DNA of 64,000 nt from Gigantopelta aegis (GCF_016097555.1 NC_054702.1:86810905-86874904), one strand, 5' to 3'; shown: positions 43,422 through 54,548, counted from the stretch's first letter. Numbers and translations are program-made. Notes: a model not told the origin generated them from the sequence alone.

Positions 43422-43559
43422 GTCTATACTATTGTTATGGTCCAGATCAGCCTCTTGGTCATTAGAATAGTTGCAATCAGACTCCATTGTTCTGCTTCCG
43501 GGCAGTTTTTCTATTGTTCTCCAGTTGTCAGTAGAAACAGTGAGTTATAACTCACTTCA

Positions 43560-44368
43560 CATATGAAAATTAATTAATGTAAACCGTGCATTTTAAAAAT
43601 TATTCAATAACACTGAAAATGGTCATTAGAAATGCACAAAACTTTTCTACAAGATCACACATCAGTTACAAAGTATGTATATAAAATTATAAGTACTAAC
43701 GTACCAGTATACTAGTCCAAACGTCATATATTTGAGAGCAAATTTCAAACGACCTTACGTCTTCATAGAAGAACACTATGCAACTCGTTGTGTTCTTTGT
43801 ATGTAAACAAAAAGAACACGAAAACCAGTTAGGCTACTAAAATAATGCCTGAAAGAGTTAACTATTTTGAAATCTTTCTTTTTTTAAAATACAACTTTAT
43901 TTGGTGGATTTCAACGTATATACATCACACAATTTGACATAATACCTTTCTGGACTTCTAATTTCTCGACTTATGTAAATAAAATCCACATGCCATACAC
44001 TGTAACCATACATTCTAGTGAGCGCACACGTGTATTTTGGTCCATCGATAGACAGAATAATCCAATTAAATTCCCTTTGCACTGAATGAGACATAAACAA
44101 CAATCATTTGTTTATTTGTTTTGTTTTACAACACCACTAGAGCACATTGGTTTATTAATCTATTCGATGTCAATTTTTTTTTTTTTTTTTTTTGATGCCT
44201 TTATCAGCCTTGTTATACCAGTCGTGACTGGCTGGAACTAAACAACAAGAGATATCTGTGACAAATTACATATAAATGAAATATAAATAAAAATCTCAAA
44301 TCGTGAACTTTGTACAAGTGAAAAATCCATACGCTGTGTTATTCATGTGAACATGCAAGTTCGTAATT
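43560..44368. other. AT-rich spacer with a poly-T SINE fragment
   Basis: No gene. A T24 tract and GTTATACCAGTCGTGACTGG at about 44172-44235 mark a minus-orientation SINE fragment. Confidence 0.45.
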
Positions 44369-44379
44369 ATAGGGTATGA

Positions 44380-44671
44380 GACCGGCCTCGGTGGCTCAGT
44401 GGTTAAGCCATCGGACTACAGGCTGGTAGGTACAGGGTTCGCAGCCCGGTACCGGCTCCAACCCAGAGTGAGTTCTTAAGGGCTCAATGGGCAGGTGTAA
44501 GGCCACTACACCTTCTTCTCTCTCACTAACCACTAACAAACTAACAACTAACCCACTGTCACTAACCCACTATCATGGACATACAGCCCAGATAGCTGAT
44601 GTGTGTGTGCCCATGACAGCGTGCTTGAACCGTAATTGGATATAAGCACGAAAATAAGTTGAAATGAATGA
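44380..44671 (+). mobile_element. tRNA-derived SINE, second family, complete
   Basis: The head has a box A like TGGCTCAGTGGTTAAGCC and a box B like GGTTCGCAGCC. The body contains CTCAATGGGCAGGTGTAAGG, and the tail has TATAAGCACGAAAATAAG and short GAAT repeats. An 11-bp duplication ATAGGGTATGA flanks it (44369-44379 and 44672-44682). Other copies are at 46437 and, reversed, 55036. Confidence 0.9.
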
Positions 44672-44994
44672 ATAGGGTATGACTGGGATCATACTCACTG
44701 CATGTGCTATTCAGTTTTGAATACCAGTAATTATTGCGGACAAATGTAATAAATAGCTTAATCAGTGGTGTGTTTTTTTTTAAAGCTAGTTATGTCGACT
44801 GGTCAGTGTATACTATTGAACTGATTGGTCATTTCGTAAGATAATCGCCTGCAAAGTACTAATCGGCCAACACAATAGACGGTTTGGGAGTCTTTACAGC
44901 TGGTCAGGCAATGGGCACAAAAGAATATATTTTCTAGCTGTCCACGTTGTGCCAAACGTCCAGTCACTCTTGCCGATTACATGGAAATCTTGTA

Positions 44995-45580
44995 ACGAAT
45001 ATGGACTCCAGTGATGAGTCGGTTTGTAGTTTTCGTGTAAAGAAAAATGGAATATACATAGGAACTTGCAGAAAAGCAAAGGGTAAGAATATTTTAGTTT
45101 TACATTCTTTAACAAACATGCACCCCTTGATAAATCCATTCTATGTAACATATAGTAGTCTTCGTGTAAAAAAAAACCTGGAATATATATAACCATATAC
45201 ATGGGAACTTGCAGAAAAGCAAAGGGTAAGAATATTTTAATTCTACTTAGTTTTACATTCTTTGACACATATGGACATTAATGATGAGTCCATTCTATGT
45301 TAAATATGGATACCAGTAGTTTTCGTGGAAAGGAAAAACGGAATACATATACAAACTTACAAAAAAGCTAAAGGTAAAAATAGTTTAGTCTTATAACATC
45401 CTATTAAAATATGAATTCCATCGAAGAGTCAGTTTATTCATTATTTTTATTTTATATTATTTATTTATTTATTTATTGTTTTTGTTGGGAAAAAATGGAA
45501 TATAAGTATGGGAACTTTTAGAGAAGGTAATGGTAAGAATAGTTTAGTTTTACATTAGCTAACATCTTATTACATATTAA
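44995..45580 (+). repeat. Four imperfect tandem units with exon-like content
   Basis: Units at about 45000-45140, 45150-45300, 45310-45420 and 45480-45580 each contain TTTTCGTG..AAA..GGAATA..ACTTGCAGAAAAGC and end in a donor-like GGTAAGAAT. Only the first has a clean frame (MDSSDESVCSFRVKKNGIYI, then GTCRKAKG). The later ones carry stops. It may be a duplicated small exon or a plain tandem repeat. Confidence 0.55.
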
Positions 45581-45581
45581 T

Positions 45582-45744
45582 CAGGGCCGTAGCTAGGATT
45601 TTTTGTTTGGGGGGGGGGGGGGACTGAGTAGTTAATAGTCTAAAACTCCTTAAATAGTTAAGAAGATAATTTTCTTTAAGTTTCTATAATGCTTTCCTGA
45701 TTTTTTCTCTCCCCCCCCCCTCCTCCCCGCTAGCTACGTCCCTG
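45582..45744. mobile_element. Short CAGGG-type MITE with G and C tracts
   Basis: Ends CAGGGCCGTAGCTAG and CTAGCTACGTCCCTG are inverted repeats with one mismatch. TTAAT flanks both sides. The interior is a G run and a C run around an AT-rich core, so the whole folds into a hairpin. Similar ends occur at 60145-60336 and 51735-51926. Confidence 0.8.
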
Positions 45745-46436
45745 TTAATATATAGATTTCAATCATGAATCGGTTTCTTAGTTTCGAAAACAGAAACATT
45801 AAATATTTCACTTTACAATCACATCAAAAAAATGTTAGTATGAGATAGCATAACATTTGCATAACCATCAGATATATCTAATAGTCTAGTTCCCAAGGAA
45901 AACACACGTCCATCTGAAGCCTGCCTCACAGATAAGAACATCTAATAAATAACAATAACAGTATATTCATCAGGAGCGGGTACAAGATAGCTTTTCAATT
46001 TTTAAAAATGCATTTTCCGGGGCAGCATGTCTCCTCCTCCCCTAAAAACTTCGCTGTCTAGACCCCCTTCCCCTCCTTCTCTCCACACGCATAAACTCCT
46101 GCACATGCGCCTGCTAGTTATGTCAACCTGTCGGGGGATACTACTGAACTGAACTATGTATACATAATATGCGTGAGGCCTGATATGCATGTACTTACCA
46201 CAGATGCTAGTCCAAAGGTAGTTCATTATGTGTAACGCTGATTACCGCAATAAGATCAATACGTCTTTGACCCTTCACTGATGTCTGTGTGTTTCGAAGC
46301 ATGGCTGCCAAATGGAATTACATGTAGATTATACCTACAGTGATGTAATAAATAAGACGATACCACGGAAAAGGAAAGGGATATTTGCTTAACGATACCA
46401 GAGCACATTGTTTAATCTGCGGCTGTTAGATGGTCA
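45745..46436. other. Spacer without gene
   Basis: Only short open frames. A CT-rich stretch at about 46028-46085 resembles the low-complexity cores of MITEs here but has no definable ends. Confidence 0.4.
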
Positions 46437-46690
46437 CTACCGGCATCTTGGGTGTCGTGGTTAAGACATCAGAAAACAGGGCTGGTAGATATTGGGATCG
46501 CAGCCCGGTACTGGAGTGAGTTTTAATGACTCAATGGGTAGGTGTAAGACCACTACACAGACTTCTCTCGTACTAACCCCTAACCAACTGTCTTGGACAG
46601 ACAGCCCACATAGCTGAGGTGTGTGCCCAGGACAGCGTGCTTGAACTTTAATTGCTTATACGCACGAACATAAAAATGAATGAATGAATG
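46437..46690 (+). mobile_element. tRNA-derived SINE, second family, diverged
   Basis: Shares GGATCGCAGCCCGGTACTGG, CTCAATGGGTAGGTGTAAG and GACAGCGTGCTTGAAC with the copy at 44380. The A box is degenerate and the end has GAAT repeats. Confidence 0.8.
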
Positions 46691-47330
46691 ATGTTCACCA
46701 GTACAGGACTCAATCTGTCTAGAGAACGAGAGAAGAAAAGTAAAGTTTACTTTTGTTAACCATACTACTTTGTTAATCATCAGTTCCTGGATGTCTATAA
46801 TTCTGACAAATTGCCTTAGACGAAACCTGTTACATTTTCACATTAGCAGCAAGGGGTCTTTCATATACTAGTACATGTATGCACTTTCCCACAGACGAAA
46901 CAGCACATACCAGTCTGAGGCACTGGTTAGAACAGAAGAAACCTTAATTGCTGCTGCCAAGTTGGATACAAGTACTAGATCATCTGACCACATTGTGTGG
47001 TACTTTTGTCTAAAACTGATGTTTTCTTGAAGCATAATTTTTCTAGACACGTGATATTTACCACGTATATAAACATCTATCTTCGGAAGCCAACCCTGGG
47101 TTGTCATGCCACGACCAGAAGCGGTCAGGCCCCTTTTAAAGGCCCTATGGGCAACCTAGGGAGTCACCCCAACATCATATAGGTTTAATTAACGAACTAC
47201 TCTCGACTCACTAAATTCAAAACCTATGTTAGCTCTTGATCTTTCTTTTTGACCAACCGTTCAAAATTGCGCCAAACTTCCTTAAGTCAAAATTGCGCAG
47301 CTTTTCCATTTGGCATTTTACTTTGCTCCT
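46691..47330. other. Spacer without gene
   Basis: No coding signals. Nothing repeated within the window was recognised. Confidence 0.35.
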
Positions 47331-47339
47331 TCAAAATTC

Positions 47340-47690
47340 CATAGCACCATTACCCCCCCCCCCCCCCCTCCGCCTGTTACCGACCATGGTCGGGCTGCTG
47401 GTGCTCCCTTGCACCTGCCAGTGCAGGCGGTCCCTCCTCCTTCCCACCCCCACCTTTCCTGTCCTGGACGGAGGAGCCGGCCGAGGCCGACACCTGTACC
47501 CATGACACGCGTGCGCTAAAACAGCTTGCTCTGAATGTGCACGTTAAGCCTATGATCTCGACCAACCCAGATAGCACACCGTAATTGGCTCATCGTTGGC
47601 CCACATAAACCGTACTCGTAGATTGCCGACGTTGGCACATGGTCGTTTTGACCGTTGGGCCAACATTGGCTCACTGTTGCTAATTCCACG
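47340..47690. other. GC-rich repeat-like region with poly-C
   Basis: A C tract at about 47354-47368, then 130 bp of unusually GC-rich DNA with open frames on several strands, then repeated TTGGC words (47580-47680) typical of short inverted-repeat elements. Its abrupt change of composition suggests an inserted repeat; ends not found. Confidence 0.4.
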
Positions 47691-47976
47691 TTGCATCAAC
47701 ATACCACGTACAGATGTTACATTTATTATTATTGAACTACATATCAATCGTGTTCATCATATCTTTCGGATTCTGACGACCACAATGTCTCCATGACCAG
47801 TCAGGTCATGTTCCCTCCCAAAAAATACATTAGAAATTTTTTTTAAAACGGGGCGAAGGTTCGATCCTCAATCCCTCATCACACTGCACACGCACTTGAC
47901 AAATAAAATAAGGTATCGATGACAAGTATTACAAAGATGAACATATTCATAGCAATTATGCGAAAGGCACAGAATG

Positions 47977-47977
<1 letters not shown>

Positions 47978-48020
<43 letters not shown>

Positions 48021-48021
48021 C
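47978..48021. repeat. (ATT)n microsatellite
   Basis: Uninterrupted run of TTA/ATT units. Confidence 0.9.
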
Positions 48022-48039
48022 ATTACAATTATTATTTTG

Positions 48040-48820
48040 GTTATTTTTTTATATATATAAATATATATTAATTAGCTATGGTAAATAATTATGTACGTAT
48101 ATAACTGTTGACATATATTTTTGCCGTCGATACTTTACCTTTGTCGTCAGTAGCTTATATTTGTGACATTTGTCGTTAGTGTCGTGACATTTGTCCAAGA
48201 ATATAATACGGTTATGGCGTGTTACTTTTGTCAGCACAAGAAACGAGTAATGAGTGACAAAAAAAACAAACACGAGAAAACGAGAAAAGAAAAACAAAGA
48301 ACAAAAACCGAAGGAAGACGAAACAGAAGAAAAATAAGAGAGAAAGGGGAAAAAAGAAAAGAAAAGACCCCCCCCCCCCCCCCAACAAAACAACACAACC
48401 CAAAAGTCAATGCTGTTTTAAAATTCTTAAAAGTTGAAAACATTCCCGCCTGTATATATGAAAGAATCGTATATGCTGATAGTTTTTCATTGTTGAGCGG
48501 TAGGTCCTGTCTGTAAAATAACGGTTCAGTAACAGAAAGACATTTCACAATTATTATAATATAGTTGCCAAGTAAATTAAGCCTGCCCGCATCTTCTTTC
48601 TGAAACATTAAATATTAACGCCAACGCCGGAAACAAATACAGGTGTGCTTTGGCGTGTTCAGGTAATCAAACAAAACTGAATGTGGCGGTCTTTGTATAC
48701 AGTCGTCATAGCGACTTGCGACTTTTTGAGCCTTTCTCAGGGAGCGCCTCAACGTGCGTAAAGAAACTATGTCAGACATATACTAGGCTATAAGGACAAG
48801 TAAAGACGTATTAAATATTA
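48040..48820. other. Low-complexity purine/C-rich region
   Basis: A Lys/Arg/Glu-biased open frame at 48163-48516 arises from A/G-rich sequence ending in a C run (48369-48383). No homology is apparent and no gene is called. Confidence 0.4.
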
Positions 48821-48821
48821 A

Positions 48822-49187
48822 AGGGACATTCCTGAGTTTGCTGCATTGTAAGATGTTTCCGACTAATAAAATATTTCTACCATTAAACTTACATAATAAA
48901 ATATATTTTCTTGTTCAGATTATCAGTGTCTGTATATTCAATGTGTATCTGGTCGTCTTAATATTTCTAAGGAGCCCAAACTGGATTTTTTCTTCAAATA
49001 ATTTCGTACGTACGAACAAAAATATTTTAGGAAATAAAATGAAATGTAACTTAGTACAAATAGTATAACGATCAGAAACACGTTTAGTATACAGCCACTA
49101 ATATATTTGATATGCAATTACAATCGTTAAAAAGTCTCTGTTAGTCGATAACATCTTAAAAATTGCAGCAAACTCGGGAATGTCCCT
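48822..49187. mobile_element. Palindromic MITE, second copy (TTAA flanks)
   Basis: AGGGACATTCCTGAG at the left and its complement at the right, TTAA on both sides, and a central palindrome CGTACGTACG at 49005-49014. The 366-bp body matches the copy at 7324-7707 in both arms. Confidence 0.85.
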
Positions 49188-49378
49188 TTAATGTTAACTA
49201 TTTTGTTGACTACATGGAATTTAAGAAAGAAAAACAGAAAGAAATAATAACGTCATTTTGTTATTTCAATGTACTATACTAGCTGTATGTACATCTAGTA
49301 TAGTTGTAATACATCTAATTTACTTTATTTTATTAATTACAGACTCCTCTATAGGATTTTTAGCTGGGAACCCCCCTC

Positions 49379-49432
49379 CACACACACACACACACACACA
49401 CACGCACGCACGCACGCACGTACGCACACACA
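49379..49432. repeat. (AC)n/(ACGC)n microsatellite
   Basis: AC run grading into ACGC and back. Confidence 0.9.
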
Positions 49433-49679
49433 CATTTTCCTTTAGGGGCAAATCTTCCATATGGGCCTCCGTAGTATTATTGTTGTCTCCCTTTTAGCAG
49501 GATAACAGGTGGTGATTCGTTTCTCTGATTTTTTTAATGATTTTTTTGTTTATGCTACATAATTACAGTGCCTTATGGAAGCAAAGTGTTCAGAGAAATT
49601 CATCCCCCGCTTCCAGAATGGTGACATCTTATACATGTATGCAGGCGCATATGCAGTTTTATTAGATGGCGGTCCAGAT

Positions 49680-49970
49680 TGTCGTGAGTGAAATTTATAC
49701 GAAGGAGTCGAGACATGCTCCCCCGGGAAATGTATTGGAAATAAAAAATAAAAAATTTGTTCGAGTTAAGGGTGGAGTGGTACTGGGGGTTCGACCTCAG
49801 ATATCTTGCCTGTCTGTCTACGACGGTAACTGGTATATCAAAGGCCGTGGTATGTGCTATCCTGTCTGTGGGATGGTGCATATAAAACATCCCTTGCTAC
49901 TAATGGAAACATGTAGCGGGTTTCCTCTCTAAGACTATATGTCAAATAACCAAATGTTCGATATCCACTA
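49680..49970 (+). mobile_element. tRNA-derived SINE, first family
   Basis: A box-B-like GGTTCGACCTC, then ATCAAAGGCCGTGGTATGTG, CATATAAAACATCCCTTGCT and GTAGCGGGTTTCCTCTC. The head is worn. It ends near CGATATCC and is followed by G tracts. Confidence 0.75.
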
Positions 49971-49974
49971 CCCT

Positions 49975-50215
49975 CTGGCAGGGGGGGGGGGCGGGGCAAT
50001 TGCCCCCTTTGCCCCCATATAAATCCGGCGCTGCGCTGAGGGGGGGGGGGGGTCTAGACTGGCGACAGAAGTTTATAAGGGGGTCGAGTAATGCTTCCCC
50101 AGAAATTATACTGAAAAAAACCCAAACAATTTGTTTGAGCATGGAGGGGTTTCGACACCCGAACACGCCCCCCCCCCACCCCCTTGTACATGCGCCTGTG
50201 GACCATTAAAACGTA
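49975..50215. mobile_element. G/C-tract element remnant
   Basis: G runs at about 49981-49990 and 50040-50052 and a C run at about 50168-50176, with the segment CCCATATAAATCCGGCGCTG between them. It resembles the short hairpin elements seen elsewhere, but no clean inverted ends were found. Confidence 0.35.
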
Positions 50216-50219
50216 ATTA

Positions 50220-50800
50220 GGAGTGGGAGCCTGTGCCAGGGTGCGAACTCAATACCTACCTATATAAACCGTTATTATTGTTACCGATTATATCAATTAC
50301 TTTTCTTTCTGGAATTAGTGCCAGCTCAAGACATTATGTAATGTAAGCATAATGTATTGATCGTGTGTAAGAGAGAGCTAAATTAGATGTGGTGTTAGAC
50401 GAGGTCAGCATAAAGTCATAACAATTTATAATCTTTTAATTACTTTTTTTTATAACATCGATACTGAAGTTAAATCAATGTACTGTCTCACATCATTGAA
50501 GTATTGAAGTATAAAATTCGATTTTACACGGCTGACTGGCCTTAAACACTTTTGATACGACCCCTAGCGAGTCACAACCGATATTGTACACTGGTGATAT
50601 AGCACAGTGATCATGCCGTTACCGCTGGTTTTGTCTTTGGTGTTACCGACCAGCACATGAAATATTTCATAAATTATGCAATGAAAACACAACAGTCTTC
50701 GAAATACTAGGATTCAGAATGTACAAGGGATTCGACGGAGGGCAATGTGGCGCGAATATGCGCGTGTTGTGACGGACACGTCTTTTGACAAGTGTTGACA
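50220..50800. other. Upstream region of the MOK-like gene
   Basis: Unique-looking, moderately AT-rich sequence that should include the promoter. No TATA box or initiator can be assigned with confidence. Confidence 0.4.
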
Positions 50801-50901
50801 GGAGCCAGTGCAGTAGTGAGGATCTACCTGTGATTGCATTCCTCGCAGCCCGAGTATAACGGTTTCAGTATGTAATACCCACTGTGGGATATTTCACGTA
50901 C

Positions 50902-50957
50902 ATGTGTGTTTTTCCTTTGTTCATTGATCGATGTCACAACAAACATCGCCCGGATGA
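50902..50957 (+). promoter_or_regulatory. Upstream ORFs before the MOK start
   Basis: Two upstream ATGs overlap the main start in other frames. One at 50931 encodes eight codons and stops with TGA at 50955-50957, overlapping the main ATG as ATGA. One at 50902 reads through and would stop only in exon 2. A start-stop ATGTAA also lies at 50870. The main ATG has a poor context (C at -3). If the transcript starts upstream of 50870, these would lower translation or impose reinitiation. Confidence 0.5.
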
Positions 50958-50972
50958 ACCTCCTTTTAGAAA
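50954..50972 (+). CDS. MOK-like protein kinase, first coding exon
   Basis: ATG at 50954 encodes MNLLLE plus the first base of a Lys codon, and a strong GTAAGTAT donor follows at 50973. Joined to the exon at 54434 it reads MNLLLEKYRILGKKGEGTFS with perfect phase. MOK is a member of the MAK/ICK/MOK branch of CMGC kinases, associated with cilia in animals. The start is chosen because it alone joins in frame. Confidence 0.8.
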
Positions 50973-51656
50973 GTAAGTATCATATATATACTAATTAATA
51001 CTAGCTAGTAGTCTTATTACAGAAATCGTTACCGGTACATACTAATGTCATATCGTGTAAACGGTTACTAACAGGTTAACCGAATATTCCATTAAAAATA
51101 TTTTATTTCAGATTTCTGTTTTATTCTATGAAATTTGTTAATTGACGTTTAAACAGATAATTTTTATTTAATTTTTTTTTTTTTTAAAAGACCAAATAAT
51201 GTAGAAAATATAAAGTCAATATGAACTATAAAGTATAGTCAAATCTATCAAATCTTTTTTCACAAAACGAATGGGAGAAAAAACAAGAAGAACATTACAG
51301 TTGGAAAATCTCAAATATACATGGCTTACCCTGTGTGTGTGGGGGGGGGGGGGGGGGGGGGCAGGTAGTTAAGCAAGAATCAGGGCAGAGTACAGGTTTT
51401 TTAAACTAAAGTACACTTTTTTTATTTTGTTTTGGTGGGAGGGGGAGCAACTGCCTCTACCTTCATAGGTATGTCCATGGATTTTTAGAATGAGCCTATT
51501 TATGTGTCATATAATGGTAAACAAAATGTGTTGAGTGCGTCGTTAAATAAAACATTTCCAATTCATAATGTATACATTTCGTCAAGAGGTTGTCACCTAT
51601 TCAGACTTAAGAGCTGGATTTACTTCAGTGGTTAGTTCCTGGGGCCATCATTTTAA

Positions 51657-52060
51657 AGGAACTGTCCTGTGTTTGCTGCCATTGTAAAATGTCTGTAACA
51701 GGGCATTATTAACAACTAATATTACATGTTAAAAAGGGGCAAAGCCTGATCTGGACCTGGGGGGGGGGGGGGGGGGGTCGAATATGAACCAAGTGGACCT
51801 TTTTCTATTTTGTTTTTGCACCACCAGAAACTCCATATGTATAAAGCTGTGTTTTAGTTCTGAAAGCGGACCATTTGCTTCAGCCGGGGAGGGGGTTCAT
51901 TTGAACCCCCCTAGCCTACGCCCCTGTTAAATACATTTTTTTTTTTTTTACAATATCAGTGTCTGTATATTCATTATGCTTCTGGCTGTACTAATGTTTG
52001 TAGTTGCTAAACACTTCATTTTATATATACGTTTTCATATGTATGAAATTAAGTGTTGGG
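51657..52060. mobile_element. Third TTAA-type MITE, interrupted
   Basis: Starts AGGAACTGTCCTGTGTTTGC after TTAA. It matches the other copies to about 51730 and resumes at about 51927 (TTAAATAC, AATATCAGTGTCTGTATATT), then decays near 52060. Confidence 0.7.
51735..51926. mobile_element. CAGGG-type element nested in the MITE
   Basis: Left end AGGGGCAAAGCCTGATCTGG, right end CTAGCCTACGCCCCTG. TTAAA-like sequence is on both sides. It holds a G run at 51759-51777. It was inserted after the host MITE. Confidence 0.65.
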
Positions 52061-54433
52061 AATTGATTGGAAGTTCATGATTGATCATTCGTTATAATCA
52101 GTTTGCACCAGCTGATCATCTTTCAATTACACAATATTATATGAGCATAAATATTTTTTTTTAATTATTAGGAACATGCACCTATTGTCGTGTTTAAAAG
52201 GATAGACCCTAAAATGGTTAATTTTACCATTAATAACTATTTAATATCTTTTTTTCTTTATGTACATATGAAAATAACCCCCAATCCCAACAAATTTACA
52301 TTAATTCCATGATCCTAACTGGAGAAAAATTACAGTTAACTTTTTCCTACAAAATAAATTATGGATTTTTAGAATTGAAAGGTTATGCAAAAACGAAATG
52401 GATTACCTGGATTTTATTTGTTATCAGAGGCCTGAACATTCCAAAAAGGAAACCAGGTGTATGGGAGAATCTGTGTTCTGTTTTAATTCCTGCCACCCCT
52501 TCCAAATCAGTGTATAACAAGCCATTGTGCTCAATGTTCTGTCTATGGAAAAAAACCCATATATTAAACAAGCCATACTGCTTTTCTTCTAATTGTTTAT
52601 TTTAAATGTTATTTCTTTATCATGTTAATAGCTCATACTATGATTTAGCACATATGAAGTAATAGCGTTTGTTTTCAGTTGAAAATGGTAGCCTGTTTGT
52701 AGAGTTCAGGTATATTTTCTTATTTTATACATCAATATTAGATGTACCCGGTACCTAACAACTGCAGTAAGATATTTCTTTCCTTATTCTGAATTCTTTC
52801 AGTCTAATTCAAACTGTGATACACAGAGGGTAATAACCAAGTTACCAGTTATTATCTAATGTATGTCCCAAGTAAAATAATTTGATAATAATTTTTATCC
52901 TATAACTTTCCCATGATATTAAAGTCATAAACCCATGTGATAATTTACTTTATTAACCCGGTTAATAATGGTATGCAAATTTGCAAGATCTCTAGGTAAT
53001 GTGTTGCTGTGGATGGGTCATTTGCATACAAGCCAACAAGACCCATGTACCTGGGCGTAACGTTTTCAATGATTTGTTTAAAATGTGTGACGTCAAACTA
53101 ATTTGTACCAATTGCGATGACGTCATATTATCGATGGCGGTGACTTTAGTACTGTGATTTACTAAATATCGAATGAAAATGTTATTTTAGAAGTGTTATA
53201 GGATAAATAGAATTCGCTACTCATGTTTTTTAATACGTAAAATATCAACCTCATCTAGTTAATCAGTATTTGTCTCAGCAGAGCCTTGACCAATACCGAT
53301 TAACATAGACTCGGCTGATATTTTTTACATTAAAAAATACTCATGATGAATCCTCTATGTACTGAGTTTGTTATTCTATTTATTACCTTAGACATTTTTG
53401 TTCTTTAAGAAACTTCTATTTTCATTATGACTACATTTATATAGAAATGATGTGAACAACTTTACACACTTTTGTGCGTATTGCTATGACTTTGTATTTT
53501 ATTCACAATCACAGATAATTTTTAAAAACCAAAGTTATATTTATTCTGCCAAAATACTGTAATTAATTATATTAAAAGCATTTTATTACAAATTTAACAA
53601 TAAAAATGAGAGACATAAATTCAAAATGCTTTAAAGTATGTGATGTCATTGTGTAGGCTATGTTTGCCAAATCATGATGACATCATATGTAGTACCGGCA
53701 AAGCTATTGGTTTGTAAAAATAAAATCATCGAATAATATTGTACATTATAATACACCAATGCATAATAATGTTTCAGTAAGAGATTATAAATTTAATTTT
53801 GTCGTGTTATTAGTGCCTACTGGGGTAAGAATAGTGTTTATCTAGTGGTATTATAGACCAAATTTAATTCTGTATATGATACAGAGATGAAACATGGGAC
53901 TGAATGCCAGTAATGTATCAGTATATATGTGATTAGTGTGTGGATGATAACCTGGCAGTAAAGGTCTTGTGTTTTTATTCAACAGTAAAAGATTCAAACA
54001 TTGTTTTGAACTCTGTCTTGTGCAGGAATACAGCCTTTTTAGTCACATTTGTCAGTCCAGGCTTGGTAGTGGCAGTCCTCCTTCAGACAAACCAGGAAAG
54101 CAATGAAAAACATGAAAAATGCCTCCATTGTCATTTAACCCCCAGATATCTCCTGATTACAATATCATTTATGATATCCACAGTTTTGTGGGTGTGGTGA
54201 TACCAGTGGTAATATTGTTTAACCCTTGAGTACACACATCAGTGTGGAAACAGCATGAATTTGTGATAGCATACCATCCAGTTCTTTCTTTGTTAGCTGT
54301 ATGCTAATATTTATAATGTGGAATCGGGCACATGTGCAGGGGGTTTCGCTTGCCACAATTTAGACACCACCTGCACAATGTCCTGCACATGCACCTGGAA
54401 ATATTTTTAATTCATATGTTTATTTCCTTTCAG

Positions 54434-54548
54434 AATATAGGATACTAGGCAAAAAAGGAGAAGGTACCTTTTCAGAGGTATTAAAGTGCCAAAATATTAA
54501 AGATGGGAGTTACGTAGCATGCAAAAAGATGAAGCAAACATATAACAG
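54434..54548 (+). CDS. MOK-like protein kinase, second coding exon
   Basis: The acceptor CCTTTTCAG leads into an exon encoding YRILGKKGEGTFSEVLKCQN and IKDGSYVACKKMKQTYN, ending AG before GTATGT. The glycine-rich ATP loop (GKKGEGTFSEV) and the ATP-anchoring Lys (VACKKMK) are those of a protein kinase N-lobe. The T-F-S-E-V and Y-x-A-C-K-x-M-K wording fits MOK closely. The exon is 115 nt and ends in phase 2; later exons are beyond the window. Confidence 0.88.

Larger units (their letters stand above)
41194..43487 (-). pseudogene. LINE ORF1, coiled coil and RNA-binding-like end, split by two MITEs
   Basis: The start MESDCNYSNDQEADLDHNN is at 43487. After the element 43005-43421 it continues FDTQEASQVESEVFQNIHD to CSMYDYAKSKCEHFPEG. 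After the second element (42373-42804) it continues RCFIKRVKRSQGARSV. A frameshift near 42150 leads to NEKFLVLSNRLDKIEKSKDK (42087), a long heptad-rich coiled coil, and ends with KTIRFVLSRIKADKPFALVS and TSYTIQINIDVHLR. This architecture (coiled coil then small basic nucleic-acid-binding domain) is usual for LINE ORF1 chaperones. Confidence 0.75.
37419..43550 (-). mobile_element. Nearly full-length LINE (minus strand)
   Basis: On the minus strand: ORF1 from about 43487, endonuclease from about 41110, reverse transcriptase from about 39948, a Cys-His tail to 37625, and a 3' end GGAAATAAAGAATATCATC abutting the 84-bp array. Two inverted-repeat elements lie in ORF1 (43005-43421 and 42373-42804). 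Without them it would be about 5.3 kb. Frame breaks occur between every main segment, so it is dead. Confidence 0.85.
50973..54433 (+). other. Intron 1 of the MOK-like gene
   Basis: GTAAGTAT to CCTTTTCAG. It contains a G21 run (51341-51361), a SINE tail fragment at about 51485-51560, a TTAA MITE split by a CAGGG-type element (51657-52060), and AT-rich DNA from 52100 to 54400. Hairpin-forming segments occur at about 53223-53350 (GTTTTTTAATACGT pairing with ATTTTTTACATTAAAAAATA). A short frame at 52309-52605 has no recognisable homology. Confidence 0.7.

Noticed and set aside
48163..48608. Lys/Arg-rich and Phe-rich frames
   Set aside because: Products of a purine-rich stretch and a C run, with no homology.
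52309..52605. A 98-residue plus-strand frame in intron 1
   Set aside because: No recognisable domain, lies inside the kinase intron, and the sequence looks like an interspersed repeat.
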